Positions 29,025 through 38,725 of a stretch of DNA of 64,000 bases are shown in pieces. The stretch comes from Agrobacterium arsenijevicii. Its GTDB lineage: Bacteria > Pseudomonadota > Alphaproteobacteria > Rhizobiales > Rhizobiaceae. Below the pieces are notes generated by a model. The model was given only the letters and a program-made list of their open reading frames with translations. It did no database searches and was not told the DNA's origin. The stretch lies in the NCBI GenBank assembly GCA_000949895.1, contig JWIT01000005.1, forward strand, positions 1 to 64,000. Direction: 5' to 3'. Within the stretch, counting starts at the first letter, position 1. Each line of letters begins with the position of its first letter. Position numbers and translations under genes: made by a program.

Positions 29025-29095
29025 CGTCGCCCGCCTCCGCCAGACTTGACCACCTGCAAACGGGACCACGCGATATTCACGGCTACTGTTTCATT

Positions 29096-29611
29096 TTATC
29101 GTTTGCCTTCGGCATCCACGCGACAGGCCATCATGATATCGTCGATTTCCCTGCCCTCGTGCAGAAATCCGCCCGGAACACGTCCAATCTGTGAGAAGCC
29201 CGCGCGCTTGTAAAAGCCGGCAGCAACAGGATTTTCAGCACTCACCGCAAGCTCGATCTGGCGAATGCCGCTGTCTCTTGCAAAGGACTTCACAGCCTCC
29301 AGAAGCTCGGAGGCGACGCCCGAGCCGCGCGCTTCTGCCCGCACGTAAACCATGATCAGCGTCGCCCTGTGCGCCATCTTGCTGGCTGCCTGGCGCATCA
29401 GCCCCATAATTCCAACCGGCGCATTATTCCAAAATGCCGCAAACACGTCATTCTGGGTCAGGCGTGCCCGCCACTCGTCCATGGTCAGCTTTTCCCAGTC
29501 CGCCGCACTGCTCGCATAGGCCGCGGGTTCGGTATGAAGCGCTTCAAGCCGCATCTGGCGAAAGATGTCCACGTCCTCCTGCGTCAGGCGTCTTATGCTT
29601 TTCTCGACCAT
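29096..29611 (-). CDS. GNAT-family N-acetyltransferase
   Basis: A 171-residue acetyltransferase with the CoA motif EARGSGVASELLEAVKSFAR and C-terminal FYKRAGFSQIGRVPGGF. Its start IRRLTQEDVDIFRQMRLEAL is common to RimI-like small-molecule or protein acetyltransferases. Single gene, converging with the preceding GNAT. Substrate unknown. Confidence 0.8.
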   Translation of the reverse strand: MVEKSIRRLTQEDVDIFRQMRLEALHTEPAAYASSAADWEKLTMDEWRARLTQNDVFAAFWNNAPVGIMGLMRQAASKMAHRATLIMVYVRAEARGSGVASELLEAVKSFARDSGIRQIELAVSAENPVAAGFYKRAGFSQIGRVPGGFLHEGREIDDIMMACRVDAEGKR

Positions 29612-29781
29612 CCAAAGCTCCCTCTTTCATTGCTAATTTGCTCTGAAAGACCCCTCTTGCTCAATAGCCGATCGCCACTCCGCAAAAACAAACACCAGCA
29701 ATGTTTCAATGACCAACCTAATGGCATAATGGCCGTTCTCACCGGCCCGAGAAAAGTTTCCATCCTGAGAAGAGGACCACG

Positions 29782-30192
29782 ATGAAACCACCAGCCGCCC
29801 TTATGGAAACCGCGATTTACAGCGATGATCTCGATGCCGCCGAGGCCTTTTATCGGGATGTCTTCGGGCTGGAAGTGGTGCGCAAGCTACCCGGCCAATT
29901 CGTGTTCTTCAAATGCGGCCGGCAGATGCTGCTGGTCTTCGATCCGCAGCAATCGCGCAAGGCCACGCCCGACAACCCGATCCCGCGCCACGGCGCGGTC
30001 GGGCAAGGCCATTTCTGTTTTTACGCGAAAGACAAGTCGGAAGTGGACGGCTGGAAGGCGCGCTTCGAGGAGCTTGGCCTTGCCATCGAACATTATCACC
30101 GTTGGCCGAATGACAGCTATTCCGTCTACATCCGCGACCCGGCGGGCAATTCCGTGGAGGTGGGTGAAGGCAAGCTGTGGGGGTTCGAATAG
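29782..30192 (+). CDS. VOC-family protein (glyoxalase/bleomycin-resistance fold)
   Basis: A 136-residue VOC protein: METAIYSDDLDAAEAFYRDVFGLEVV at the start and YSVYIRDPAGNSVEVGEG at the end give the paired beta-alpha-beta modules and likely metal ligands (final Glu in VEVGEG). Such proteins are dioxygenases, lyases or antibiotic binders, and the role here cannot be told. The ATG at 29782 follows AGAGGA. Confidence 0.78.
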   Translation: MKPPAALMETAIYSDDLDAAEAFYRDVFGLEVVRKLPGQFVFFKCGRQMLLVFDPQQSRKATPDNPIPRHGAVGQGHFCFYAKDKSEVDGWKARFEELGLAIEHYHRWPNDSYSVYIRDPAGNSVEVGEGKLWGFE

Positions 30193-30245
30193 CGTAGCAG
30201 AGCCGCCTCTGCCGCAGCTGTAGAGGAAGGGAACTTCAAGCCCTC

Positions 30246-30332
30246 CGTCATCCTCGGGCTTGTCCCGAGGATCTATCCACGTCGCGTAATATCAATCTGT
30301 TGCAGATCCTCGGGACAAGCCCGAGGATGACG
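30246..30332. repeat. Long inverted repeat, REP-like palindromic element B
   Basis: Two 29-base arms (30246-30274 and 30304-30332) are perfect reverse complements; each contains its own palindrome (CCTCGGGCTTGTCCCGAGG). The design equals element A at 5196-5312, with a shared TCATCC...GCTTGTC...GGA frame but a different inner stem. It lies between the VOC gene and the end of gguC, which face each other. Confidence 0.82.
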
Positions 30333-30390
30333 TCGAGAGGGGGCAACGCAGGGTGCCACCCCCTCAACCGTTTGACGTGCAGTCCGCAGA

Positions 30391-31386
30391 TCAGATCTGG
30401 CGGACGGTGATTTCTTCTTCGGCGTCAACAGCAAGCGGGTTCTTCAGCGGCAGGCCGAAGCCGGCGGCCTCGATCTCGAACACGTCGCCGGCTTCCGGCT
30501 TGACACCCTCGGCAAAGGAGAGCGTTGCGGTGCCGAACATGTGCACATGCACGTCGCCCGGTGCGCGGAACAGGCCGTATTTGAAGTGGTGATATTCAAG
30601 GTTCGCGAAAGTGTGGGACATGTTGTCCTCACCCGAAACGAACGGCTTTTCAAAAATCACCTTGTCGCCACGACGGATGCGCGATGTGCCGCGAATATCC
30701 GAGGGTGCAACGCCGACGCGGATTTCCGGGCCGAAGCTTGCCGGGCGCAGCTTGGAATGCGCGAGGTAGAGATAGTTGATCCGCTCGGTGACGTGATCGG
30801 AAAACTCGTTCGAGACGGCAAAGCCGATACGCACGGGTTCGCCCTTGTCGGAGATAACGTAGATACCGGCCATTTCCGGCTCTTCGCCGCCATCGAGCGC
30901 AAAGGACGGAGAGGTGAGAGCTGCACCCGGTGCCGCCGCCACATGGCCGTTGCCCTTGTAGAACCACTCGGGCTGAACGCCCTTTTCGCCGGCCTTGGGC
31001 TTGCCGTTTTCCAGACCCATGCGGAACATCTTCATGGAATCCGTCAGGCTTTCCTCGGCGGCTTCCGTGGTCTTCTTGTGCATGCTGTCACGGGTCGCGG
31101 CGGAGCCTAGATGCGTGAGGCCGGTGCCGGTCAGATGCAGATGCGCCGGATCGGGATGGGTGATCGGCGGCAGGAAGCGACCCTCGGCATAGGCCTTTTC
31201 GAGATCGACGGCATCGCCGAGACCATGGGCGGAAACGACATCGGCAAGGCTCTTGCCGCTATTGGCAGCTTCCATGGCCAGCGCGTAAACCGATTGAGCA
31301 CCCTTGACGGCGTGCGCCTGTCCGCCTTCTTCGCGAACGGCGACGGTGATTTTGCCACTGGCATCCTTGATCTGTGAAATTAGCAC
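30391..31386 (-). CDS. gguC: GguC, FAH/AraD1-family protein
   Basis: A 331-residue protein of the fumarylacetoacetate-hydrolase superfamily, AraD1 type, related to sugar-acid dehydratases such as L-2-keto-3-deoxyarabonate dehydratase. The FAH half covers about residues 115-331 (NGHVAAAPGAALTSPSF, GEEPEMAGIYVISDKG, TFANLEYHHFKYGL). It lies 115 bases after gguB, with a hairpin in the gap. The position behind the ChvE-linked transporter suggests use of arabinose- or galactose-derived acids; this is inference. Confidence 0.88.
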   Translation of the reverse strand: MLISQIKDASGKITVAVREEGGQAHAVKGAQSVYALAMEAANSGKSLADVVSAHGLGDAVDLEKAYAEGRFLPPITHPDPAHLHLTGTGLTHLGSAATRDSMHKKTTEAAEESLTDSMKMFRMGLENGKPKAGEKGVQPEWFYKGNGHVAAAPGAALTSPSFALDGGEEPEMAGIYVISDKGEPVRIGFAVSNEFSDHVTERINYLYLAHSKLRPASFGPEIRVGVAPSDIRGTSRIRRGDKVIFEKPFVSGEDNMSHTFANLEYHHFKYGLFRAPGDVHVHMFGTATLSFAEGVKPEAGDVFEIEAAGFGLPLKNPLAVDAEEEITVRQI

Positions 31387-31450
31387 GGGATTTCCTTCCT
31401 CCGGCGCTGCGCGCCTTATCTTCTTCGGCGCGTTGCGCCTGCACCTTATG

Positions 31451-31477
31451 AAAGTGGCCGGAAACCGGCCACTTTTT
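31451..31477. terminator. Hairpin between gguB and gguC
   Basis: The palindrome AAAGTGGCCGG-AAA-CCGGCCACTTT is followed by more T on the plus strand but only a pairing TTT on the minus strand, the direction of transcription here. It may act as a partial terminator or an mRNA-stabilising hairpin that lowers gguC relative to gguAB. Confidence 0.5.
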
Positions 31478-31501
31478 TGACTTGCAATATGGGTTGGGCG
31501 A

Positions 31502-32698
31502 TCAGCCCTTGTTCTTGTTGTAGACGTCGAAGAACACGGCGGCGAGCAGCACGAGGCCCTTGACCATCTGCTGGAAATCGATGCCGAGGCCGACGATCGA
31601 CATGCCGTTGTTCATGACGCCCATGATGAAGGCACCGATAACAGCACCGGTGATCTTGCCAACGCCGCCGGAGGCCGAAGCACCGCCGATGAAGCAGGCC
31701 GCGATCACATCCAGCTCAAAGCCCACACCAGCCTTCGGCGTTGCCGAGTTGAGGCGTGTCGCGATGATCATGCCGGCCAGACCGGCCAGTACGCCCATGT
31801 TGACGAAGGTTAGGAAGCTCAGGCGTTCGGTGTTGATACCGGAAAGCTTGGTCGCCTTCTCGTTGCCGCCCATGGCGTAAACGCGGCGGCCAATGGTCGT
31901 GCGGCGCGTCACGAAGCTGTAAAGCGCAATCAGAACCAGCATCACGATCAGGACGTTCGGCAGGCCACGATAGGTCGACAGCTGGTAACCCAGGAACAGG
32001 ATAGCGCCAGAGATCAGCAGATTCTGCACAATGAAGAAACCGAACGGCTCCACGTCGATGCCGTGCTTCACGTTCACCACGCGACGGCGCCACGCCAGAT
32101 AAAACAGCGCCACCGTGATCAGCATGGTCAGGATCATCGAAGTGGTGTTGAGACCTTCGATACCGCCGATATCAGGCAGGAAGCCGGTGCTGATGACCTG
32201 GAAATCGGTCGGGAACGGACCGATGTTCTTGCCGCCGAGCACGAACAGCGTGAGACCGCGGAACACAAGCATGCCCGCCAGCGTCACGATGAACGACGGA
32301 ATGCGGTGATAGGCGATCCAGTAACCCTGGGCAGCACCGATGATGCCGCCGATAACGAGACAAATCAGCGCCGCGAGAAACGGGTTCATGCCCCATTGCA
32401 CGGTCAATATGGCCGCAATCGCGCCGACGAAGGCGACGATGGAACCGACCGAAAGGTCGATATGCCCGGCCACGATGACAAGCAGCATGCCAAGCGCCAT
32501 GATGACGATGAACGAGTTCTGCAGGATGAGGTTGGTCAGGTTCACAGGGCGGAACAGGATGCCGCCGGTGTAGAACTGGAAGAAAACCATGATAGCGACG
32601 AGCGCGATCAGCATGCCGTATTCGCGGATATTGGAGCGAATATACGACCCGACCGAGATGACGTTGCTTTCTTCGTTTGTGGTGTTTGCCGAACTCAT
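31502..32698 (-). CDS. gguB: GguB, sugar ABC transporter permease
   Basis: A 398-residue membrane permease of the MmsB/XylH/AraH type with about ten helices and the cytoplasmic loop [21 protein letters not shown]. It forms the channel of the ChvE-GguA-GguB importer for galactose, glucose, arabinose and xylose-type sugars. The start codon overlaps the gguA stop by four bases. Confidence 0.92.
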   Translation of the reverse strand: MSSANTTNEESNVISVGSYIRSNIREYGMLIALVAIMVFFQFYTGGILFRPVNLTNLILQNSFIVIMALGMLLVIVAGHIDLSVGSIVAFVGAIAAILTVQWGMNPFLAALICLVIGGIIGAAQGYWIAYHRIPSFIVTLAGMLVFRGLTLFVLGGKNIGPFPTDFQVISTGFLPDIGGIEGLNTTSMILTMLITVALFYLAWRRRVVNVKHGIDVEPFGFFIVQNLLISGAILFLGYQLSTYRGLPNVLIVMLVLIALYSFVTRRTTIGRRVYAMGGNEKATKLSGINTERLSFLTFVNMGVLAGLAGMIIATRLNSATPKAGVGFELDVIAACFIGGASASGGVGKITGAVIGAFIMGVMNNGMSIVGLGIDFQQMVKGLVLLAAVFFDVYNKNKG

Positions 32699-34233
32699 GA
32701 GTTCTTCTCCCCTGAGCGCATGATAGCGCGCATGATGCTTTCCTGGCTCGCCTCTCCCTTCGGCAATTCAGCGACGATGCGGCCTTCGTTCATGACGTAG
32801 ATGCGGTCGCAATTGCCGAGCAGTTCGGGCATTTCCGATGAGATCATCAGAACGCCTTTGCCGTCGGCAGCGAGCTGGTTGATGATGGTGTAGATTTCGT
32901 ATTTTGCGCCAACGTCGATGCCGCGTGTCGGCTCGTCGAGGATCAGGACATCAGGGTTGGAGAACAGCCACTTGGAAAGCACAACCTTCTGCTGGTTGCC
33001 GCCCGAAAGATTGACCGTTTCCTGAAAGATGCCCGAAGAGCGGATACGAAGGCGGGCGCGGAAATCGCTCGCCACCTTCATTTCCTTGATGTCGTCGATG
33101 ACGCTGGCCTTCGACACGCCGGCCAGATTGGCAAGCGTGGTGTTGTGCAGAATATTGTCGTTGAGCACGAGACCGAGATGTTTGCGGTCTTCGGTCACAT
33201 AGGCAAGACCGGCATCAATCGCCTTGCGCACGGTGCTGACATCCACGGCCTTGCCGTTGAGCAGCACTTCGCCGGTGATCTTGTGGCCATAGGACTTGCC
33301 GAAAACGCTCATCGCGAATTCCGTGCGCCCTGCCCCCATCAACCCGGCGATGCCGACGACTTCGCCCTTGCGCACGGTGACGTTGATGTCGTGCAGAACC
33401 TTTCGGTCGCGATGCTGCTGGTGATAGGCGTTCCAGTTCTTCACTTCCAGAATGGTCTCGCCGATCGGCACGTCGCGCGGGGGATAACGATCTTCAAGAT
33501 CGCGTCCCACCATGTTGCGGATGATGACATCCTCGCTGATTTCTTCTTCATGGCAGTCGAGCGTCTTCACCGTCATGCCGTCGCGCAGCACGGTGATCTG
33601 GTCGGCCACCTTGCGCACTTCGTTCAGCTTGTGGGTGATGATGATCGACGTCATGCCCTGCTTGCGGAATTCTATCAGCAGATTGAGCAGCGCCTCGGAA
33701 TCGCTTTCGTTGAGCGAAGCGGTCGGCTCGTCGAGAATGAGCAGCTTCACGCTCTTCGACAATGCCTTGGCGATTTCGACCAGCTGCTGCTTGCCGACGC
33801 CGATATCGGTGATCAGCGTCTCCGGCGATTCCTTCAGACCCACCTTCTTCAGAAGTTCGCGGGTACGGTTGAAGGTCTGCTGCCAGCTGATGACGCCGTT
33901 CGAAGCGACCTCGTTGCCAAGGAAAATATTTTCGGCAATCGACAGGAGCGGCACAAGCGCAAGCTCCTGGTGAATGATGATGATACCAATATCTTCGCTG
34001 TCGTTGATAGCGCGAAAATTCCGCACAGCGCCTTCATAATGGATTTCGCCCTCATAGGTGCCAGCGGGGTAAACACCGGAAAGGACCTTCATCAAGGTCG
34101 ACTTTCCAGCGCCGTTCTCGCCAACGAGTGCGTGGATCTCACCTTCCTTTACTTTAAGGTTGACGTTTTCCAGCGCTTTCACGCCCGGAAACGTCTTGGT
34201 GATGTTCCGCATTTCGAGAATGGTATTGGCCAT
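32695..34233 (-). CDS. gguA: GguA, sugar ABC transporter ATPase
   Basis: A 512-residue double ATPase typical of monosaccharide importers. Domain 1 carries GENGAGKST (Walker A, near residue 38) and [11 protein letters not shown]. Domain 2 carries a degenerate Walker A (GLMGAGRTE), the signature LSGGNQQKV and [11 protein letters not shown]. Co-translated with gguB. A strong hairpin with a T-run separates it from chvE, suggesting that only part of the chvE transcripts continue into gguA. Confidence 0.93.
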   Translation of the reverse strand: MANTILEMRNITKTFPGVKALENVNLKVKEGEIHALVGENGAGKSTLMKVLSGVYPAGTYEGEIHYEGAVRNFRAINDSEDIGIIIIHQELALVPLLSIAENIFLGNEVASNGVISWQQTFNRTRELLKKVGLKESPETLITDIGVGKQQLVEIAKALSKSVKLLILDEPTASLNESDSEALLNLLIEFRKQGMTSIIITHKLNEVRKVADQITVLRDGMTVKTLDCHEEEISEDVIIRNMVGRDLEDRYPPRDVPIGETILEVKNWNAYHQQHRDRKVLHDINVTVRKGEVVGIAGLMGAGRTEFAMSVFGKSYGHKITGEVLLNGKAVDVSTVRKAIDAGLAYVTEDRKHLGLVLNDNILHNTTLANLAGVSKASVIDDIKEMKVASDFRARLRIRSSGIFQETVNLSGGNQQKVVLSKWLFSNPDVLILDEPTRGIDVGAKYEIYTIINQLAADGKGVLMISSEMPELLGNCDRIYVMNEGRIVAELPKGEASQESIMRAIMRSGEKNS

Positions 34234-34277
34234 ATCGCAATCCAGCGCCCAATTAATTCAGGCGTTTTTATTTTTAT

Positions 34278-34310
34278 GGAAAAACGGGGACGGCGTGAAG
34301 CCATCCCCGC
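34278..34310 (-). terminator. Terminator/attenuator between chvE and gguA
   Basis: On the minus strand the stem CGGGGATGGC, loop TTCAC, GCCGTCCCCG (one G-U pair) is followed at once by TTTTT. It starts about a dozen bases after the chvE stop. Read-through would give high binding protein and less ATPase and permease, a common design in ABC operons. Confidence 0.75.
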
Positions 34311-34323
34311 ATGTGTTTCAAGC

Positions 34324-35388
34324 TTATTTCAGCTGGTCAGCGGTGTAATAACCACCGTCAACGAGAACCTGCTTGTAGTTGTCCTTGGTCACGGCAACCG
34401 GCTTGAGCAGGTAGGACGGAACAACCTTGACGCCATTTTCATAGGTCTTGGTGTCGTTCACTTCAGGCTCTTTGCCCTGCAGAACGGCATTGACCATGCC
34501 AACAGTAACCTTCGCGAGTTCGCGAGTGTCCTTGAAGATGGTCGAATACTGTTCGCCAGCGATGATCGACTTGACGGACGGAACTTCAGCGTCCTGACCG
34601 GAAACGACCGGCAGCGGCTGGTCCTTCGTGCCATAACCAACGCCCTTCAGCGAGGAAATGATGCCGATGGACAGACCGTCATAAGGCGACAGAACGGCGT
34701 CAACCTTGGCGTCGGTGTAATAAGCCGACAGCAGGTTGTCCATACGAGCCTGGGCCGTTGCCGGATCCCAACGCAGCGTACCGACCTTGTCCATGCCCAT
34801 CTGGCCGGACTTTACGACCAGCTTGCCGCTGTCGATGTAAGGCTTCAGAACGGACATCGCGCCATCATAGAAGAAGAAGGCGTTGTTATCGTCAGGAGAA
34901 CCGCCGAACAGCTCGATGTTGAACGGACCCTTGCCGTCCTTAAGGCCAAGCTTGTCGGTGATCGAAGTTGCCTGCTGAACGCCAACCTGGAAGTTGTCGA
35001 ACGTTGCGTAGTAGCTGACGTCGCCGCTGTTGCGGATAAGGCGGTCATAAGCGATGACCTTGATGCCCTGCTGGCCAGCCTGCTTCAGAACGTCCGACAG
35101 CGTCGTGCCGTCGATCGAAGCAATCACGAGGACCTTAACGCCCTTGGTGACCATGTTTTCGATCTGGGAAAGCTGGTTCGGAATATCGTCGTCGGCATAT
35201 TGCAGGTCGGTCGTGTAACCGGCTTCCTGCAGCTGCTTGACGATGTTGTTGCCGTCATCGATCCAGCGCGCGGAAGACTTGGTCGGCATGGCGATGCCAA
35301 CAGAACCCTTGTCCTGTGCGAAAGCCGGCGCTGCGAAGGAAGCAGCACCGATGGCACAAGCCGCCATCAGCGAAATAATGGACTTCAT
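34324..35388 (-). CDS. chvE: ChvE, periplasmic sugar-binding protein and virulence co-sensor
   Basis: A 354-residue galactose/glucose/arabinose-binding protein. The signal peptide is cut after AFA (about residue 24), giving a mature protein beginning [11 protein letters not shown]. The type I periplasmic fold shows in [16 protein letters not shown] and [16 protein letters not shown]. In A. tumefaciens ChvE serves sugar uptake, chemotaxis and, through VirA, sugar-boosted vir induction; that is established for the protein and not visible here. GGGAGAG precedes the ATG. Divergent from gbpR across a 243-bp control region. Confidence 0.95.
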   Translation of the reverse strand: MKSIISLMAACAIGAASFAAPAFAQDKGSVGIAMPTKSSARWIDDGNNIVKQLQEAGYTTDLQYADDDIPNQLSQIENMVTKGVKVLVIASIDGTTLSDVLKQAGQQGIKVIAYDRLIRNSGDVSYYATFDNFQVGVQQATSITDKLGLKDGKGPFNIELFGGSPDDNNAFFFYDGAMSVLKPYIDSGKLVVKSGQMGMDKVGTLRWDPATAQARMDNLLSAYYTDAKVDAVLSPYDGLSIGIISSLKGVGYGTKDQPLPVVSGQDAEVPSVKSIIAGEQYSTIFKDTRELAKVTVGMVNAVLQGKEPEVNDTKTYENGVKVVPSYLLKPVAVTKDNYKQVLVDGGYYTADQLK

Positions 35389-35535
35389 TAACTCTCTCCC
35401 TTGAACCCTTCTTTGGTACCCGCATGTTGCGACGCACCATAAAATTCATGCCATCAGAGGAAGAAGCCGCATTGCGCCCGTTCCGATCTCGCAACTGCGA
35501 AATGGAACAGATGCCGCTCCTCCCCGGCATTCCGC

Positions 35536-35564
35536 AAATTGTTCTGAATCCATATAACTGTCAA
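35536..35564 (-). promoter_or_regulatory. Candidate chvE promoter
   Basis: A consensus TTGACA (35559-35564, minus strand) is followed after 17 bases by CAATTT (35536-35541). The -10 is weak, as expected for an activated promoter, and the GbpR candidate site lies about 20 bp upstream of the -35. Confidence 0.5.
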
Positions 35565-35583
35565 ATAGAATAAATCAGTTTCC

Positions 35584-35603
35584 ATATATCAATTATGATA
35601 TAT
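35584..35603. promoter_or_regulatory. Candidate GbpR (LysR-type) binding site
   Basis: ATATATCA-ATTA-TGATATAT is a dyad with perfect 8-bp arms and a four-base centre, containing the T-N11-A pattern of LysR-type regulators. It lies between gbpR and chvE, upstream of the chvE -35 and near the gbpR start, where a regulator could activate chvE and repress itself. Confidence 0.6.
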
Positions 35604-35631
35604 TAAATCGATACAATAACCGTTGAGGGGT

Positions 35632-36648
35632 ATGAAGCGGCGAATGAGCAACCAAAAAGTGTATGAGCAGACGCAAACCGCAGATGCACTCTTTGTCTTC
35701 GAAGACAACCCTTTGCTGCGTGCCGGCCTGAAGATGAGCCACCTGCGCATGCTGGTCATGATCGAGGAGCACGGGCAGGTCAGCGCGGCCGCCGCCGCCA
35801 TGAACATGACACAGCCGGCGGCATCGCGCATGCTCTCGGAAATGGAAGCGATTGTCAAAAGCCCGCTCTGTCAAAGGGCATCGCGCGGCGTGGTGCTGAC
35901 CAAGTTCGGCGAAGCGCTGGCGCGCCGCGCCCGCACCATCTTGCTGGAATTGCGCGAGGCGAGCCGCGAACTGAACCAGATGAAGTCCGGCAGCGGCGGA
36001 TCGGTCTATATCGGCGCCGTCACAGCGCCGGCCATCAGTCTCGTCGTTCCCGCCATAAGACGGGCGATGGACACCTATCCCGGCATCGAAATCAACGTGC
36101 AGGTGGAAAGCAGCAACGTGCTAGCGCGGGAGCTTTTGGCCGCACGTCACGATTTCATCATCGGCCGCATTCCGGATGATTTCGACCCCGGCCTGTTCTC
36201 CATCCATGAAATCGGCATAGAGCGCGCCTGTCTGGTGGTTCGCGAGGGTCACCCCCTGCTTCACGGCGAGCCCGTGAGCCTGAAGGAGCTTTCCGGTTAC
36301 GACTGGGTGTTCCAGCCGCCCGGCGCGCTTTTGAGGAGAACGACGGAAGACGTGTTCCTCACCCACGGCGTCGCCATGCCACGCAACGTCATCAACACGC
36401 CGTCCGTGGTGCTCACACTCGCCCTCATCTGCAACACCGATGCGATCGCGCCGATTGCGCAGGACATGGCCGAGTTCGTTGCCGGCCAGCAGGCCGATAT
36501 CGGCCGCACCCGCATTCTGCCGACGGATTTCGAGCTTGTCGTCAAGCCCTACAGCATCATCACCACCAAAGGCCGCGTTTTGCCGCCCAGCGCCCGCCTA
36601 CTCTACGATCTGGTTCTGGATGAAAGCCGCAAGCTGACGGGGCTTTGA
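35632..36648 (+). CDS. gbpR: GbpR, LysR-type regulator of chvE
   Basis: A LysR-family regulator (about 338 residues). The helix-turn-helix is GQVSAAAAAMNMTQPAASRMLSEME and the effector domain follows a helical linker. Known in A. tumefaciens to control chvE in response to sugars. Possible starts are TTG 35623, ATG 35632 and ATG 35644; GAGGGG sits only one base before 35632 and 13 before 35644, so the start is uncertain. Divergent from chvE. Confidence 0.9.
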   Translation: MKRRMSNQKVYEQTQTADALFVFEDNPLLRAGLKMSHLRMLVMIEEHGQVSAAAAAMNMTQPAASRMLSEMEAIVKSPLCQRASRGVVLTKFGEALARRARTILLELREASRELNQMKSGSGGSVYIGAVTAPAISLVVPAIRRAMDTYPGIEINVQVESSNVLARELLAARHDFIIGRIPDDFDPGLFSIHEIGIERACLVVREGHPLLHGEPVSLKELSGYDWVFQPPGALLRRTTEDVFLTHGVAMPRNVINTPSVVLTLALICNTDAIAPIAQDMAEFVAGQQADIGRTRILPTDFELVVKPYSIITTKGRVLPPSARLLYDLVLDESRKLTGL

Positions 36649-36722
36649 GGAAGGCAAGCCCGACACCACCTTCATTGTATATAGAGGCCGGATTTATTGG
36701 GATCGGCGCAGGGAACAGCCGC

Positions 36723-37199
36723 ATGCTTTTCGGACAATCCGTCTTCCAGTCGGTCGTCGAAAGACTGAGACAGGAAAAAGAAGACGAAATCGCGGAGCAA
36801 CAGCCGCCCACCGGTCACCGTATCGTCGGTTTCAGCACGGGCTTCGTCGTCGATACGTACTTTGATGCGCCGCAACCGGAAAACGGTAATCTTAACGCCT
36901 ATCTCGCCTTTCTGCCGGACCCTGCTCCGCTTCCCGAGCCCCAACCGGAACCCGAACCGGAACCTATGCCCGCCCACCTCGAAAAGACCTCACTCGCGGA
37001 TGTCTCCGCGGAACTGGCAATCCATGAGACCGACACCGCCGCAACGCTTGCGGAAAAGCGCCGCGCCTTTGCAAGACTCAATCATCCCGATGGTGTGCGG
37101 CCGGAATTCCGGCACAATGCGACCCTGCGCATGACAGCGGCAAATCTCCTGATCGACCAGGCGATCCGGATGCTTCGAACCCGTGAGCATTTCCAGTAA
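36723..37199 (+). CDS. Small protein with degenerate J-domain-like C-terminus
   Basis: A 158-residue protein I do not recognise as a named family. The N-terminus (MLFGQSVFQSVVERLRQEKEDE) is helical and charged, the middle has a PEPQPEPEPEP stretch, and the C-terminal ~50 residues (TLAEKRRAFARLNHPDG... ANLLIDQAIRML) look like a J-domain, including the HPD tripeptide that stimulates DnaK. ATG 36723 follows AGGGA. It could be a specialised DnaK co-chaperone. It starts 74 bases after gbpR and may be co-transcribed. Confidence 0.62.
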   Translation: MLFGQSVFQSVVERLRQEKEDEIAEQQPPTGHRIVGFSTGFVVDTYFDAPQPENGNLNAYLAFLPDPAPLPEPQPEPEPEPMPAHLEKTSLADVSAELAIHETDTAATLAEKRRAFARLNHPDGVRPEFRHNATLRMTAANLLIDQAIRMLRTREHFQ

Positions 37200-37233
37200 A
37201 ATATGTAGCGGTTTTACGTCCGGAAAACGCGCC

Positions 37234-37512
37234 TCAACCGGCGTCGTTTTTATCAGCGGGCGCGCCTTCGGCTGGCTCGTCGGAATCGTCCTTGCCCGCA
37301 TCGCCCTTGGCTACAGCATTCTCGCCGCCGGCGGGTTTGAACTTCAGCAACAACTCATAGGCCGAATAAACCGCCACGCCGCCGACGACCGTTCCCCAGA
37401 AGGCCTCGCGATTGACGAATTCGATGACGGACCATGCGGCGCAAAAGCCGACGATGAGCAATCTGACCCACAGGCGGCGATAAAGCGGATGGCTCGTATC
37501 GATAATCAGCAT
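37234..37512 (-). CDS. Small membrane protein (unknown)
   Basis: A 92-residue protein from the ATG at 37512 (MLIIDTSHPLYRRLWVRLL). Two membrane segments (about residues 18-35 and 38-57) are followed by an acidic/alanine-rich hydrophilic tail. The opening TSHPLYRRLWVR is a pattern I associate with rhizobial small membrane proteins, but no function is known to me. A longer frame to 37641 has no better start signal. Confidence 0.6.
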   Translation of the reverse strand: MLIIDTSHPLYRRLWVRLLIVGFCAAWSVIEFVNREAFWGTVVGGVAVYSAYELLLKFKPAGGENAVAKGDAGKDDSDEPAEGAPADKNDAG

Positions 37513-37696
37513 GGCGTTCCCGTTTCGGGCCTTTCCAGAACATTGGACTGCTACGGCATTGCGCGCGCCAAAGGCGTAGACACGCTTAGGCGTCTTGGCC
37601 GTTTCGAAAGGAAATTGCAACGCAAATCGACCCGATACCAATCAGGCCGACGTGAAAGGCAAAGCCAGAGATCGCCGCATCGGCTTGACCTATGCC

Positions 37697-38203
37697 TTAG
37701 TCCCGCAGGCGTCCGAGCAGAGCCAGCAGCTGGTCGCGGGCTTTTTTACCGCCGATCCTGTCGATCAGCTTTTCCTCGCGGTCACGCCAGGCGTCGGAAA
37801 GGCGGTCGAGAAGGCTGCCGCCCTCATCCGTCATATCGAGGAAATGAACGCGCCTGTCCTCTTCCGACCTGCGGCGAACAAGCAGCCCCTTCTCTTCCAT
37901 GCTGTCGACGATCGCGACGAAATTGGCGCGCTGGATGCCGAGTGCTTCGGCCACATCGCTCTGTTTGAGGCCCGGATTGCCGCCAACGATGACGAGAACG
38001 GAAAAATCGGCTGGCCGTAATCCCATCTCCGCCAGCACATCGGAAAAGCTGTTTGCCACGGCAAGTTGCGAGTGCCGCAAATGATAGCCGATCGCAGTCG
38101 TCAACAATCCATAGTCGATCGCGGTCAGATGCGCCGCCTGAGCGCCGCCGCTTTCGGCCTTTTCTGCCCGCGGCCCGTTGCTATGTGCCAATTGCAAAGC
38201 CAT
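37697..38203 (-). CDS. MarR-family transcriptional regulator
   Basis: A 168-residue winged-helix regulator: PGLKQSDVAEALGIQRANFVAIVDSMEEKGLLVRRRSEEDRRVHFLDMTDEG covers recognition helix and wing. An Ala-rich N-terminal extension of about 25 residues precedes the domain. The target is unknown; the gene stands alone. Upstream, GTATC...GATAC and other AT-rich symmetry near 38267-38305 may be its own operator. Confidence 0.85.
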   Translation of the reverse strand: MALQLAHSNGPRAEKAESGGAQAAHLTAIDYGLLTTAIGYHLRHSQLAVANSFSDVLAEMGLRPADFSVLVIVGGNPGLKQSDVAEALGIQRANFVAIVDSMEEKGLLVRRRSEEDRRVHFLDMTDEGGSLLDRLSDAWRDREEKLIDRIGGKKARDQLLALLGRLRD

Positions 38204-38663
38204 CCGATCCCCCGCCTGATTCGTTCCTTACCCTGCCGGAATCATAACCGACAACATGACGAAACTGTATCCCAAATAAATGTAGATGATACTAATATTG
38301 TATAATAATTTGACAGTTAATACCCACCGAGCCAATTCCTACCTTCAGATCACCATCCGGCAAGCGATAAAAGTATGATTATTTACCCGCCGATTTTTAG
38401 GGTCAAAAACCGCTTCCCGCGCCTTGCTTGAAAGGCATTGCGACAATCTCCCCGTCTCTGCGCAACAGCACCGAAACAGCCGCCGGATCCGGCCATAACA
38501 TACTACTTATAAGGGAAGTGCATCCTCAAGAAAAAACACAATAAATCAAACAACGCACCGCCCCCTTTCATCACAACCACGAGCGCCGCCGCCTCACGAC
38601 AAACCACGCCCTCCCCCAGGCCGGAAAACCGGCCCCGTTTCGCAAATCTTTGATTTTTAGACA
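38204..38663. other. Gene-free region between marR and tRNA-Arg
   Basis: About 460 bases. The left part (38260-38330) is AT-rich and holds the marR promoter; TATAAT and TTGACA sequences also occur on the plus strand there. The middle has no open frame I would trust. A small RNA cannot be excluded but nothing specific supports one. Confidence 0.4.
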
Positions 38664-38692
38664 TTGATGCGGAAAGAAAGCTGGGGTATGAA
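38664..38692 (+). promoter_or_regulatory. Likely promoter of tRNA-Arg
   Basis: TTGATG (38664-38669) and TATGAA (38687-38692) are separated by exactly 17 bp, placing the start of transcription about 25 bases before the mature tRNA. Confidence 0.5.
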
Positions 38693-38725
38693 CCAACCGC
38701 TGCACGCGATTCAAGCGTGACTGCT

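Noticed and set aside
33145..35391. Long open frame (748 codons) on the plus strand
   Set aside because: Antisense to gguA and chvE, whose families and motifs are certain; no motif of its own.
38260..38330. TATAAT and TTGACA sequences on the plus strand as a small-RNA promoter
   Set aside because: Order and spacing do not form a proper promoter, and no structured transcript or terminator is evident downstream.
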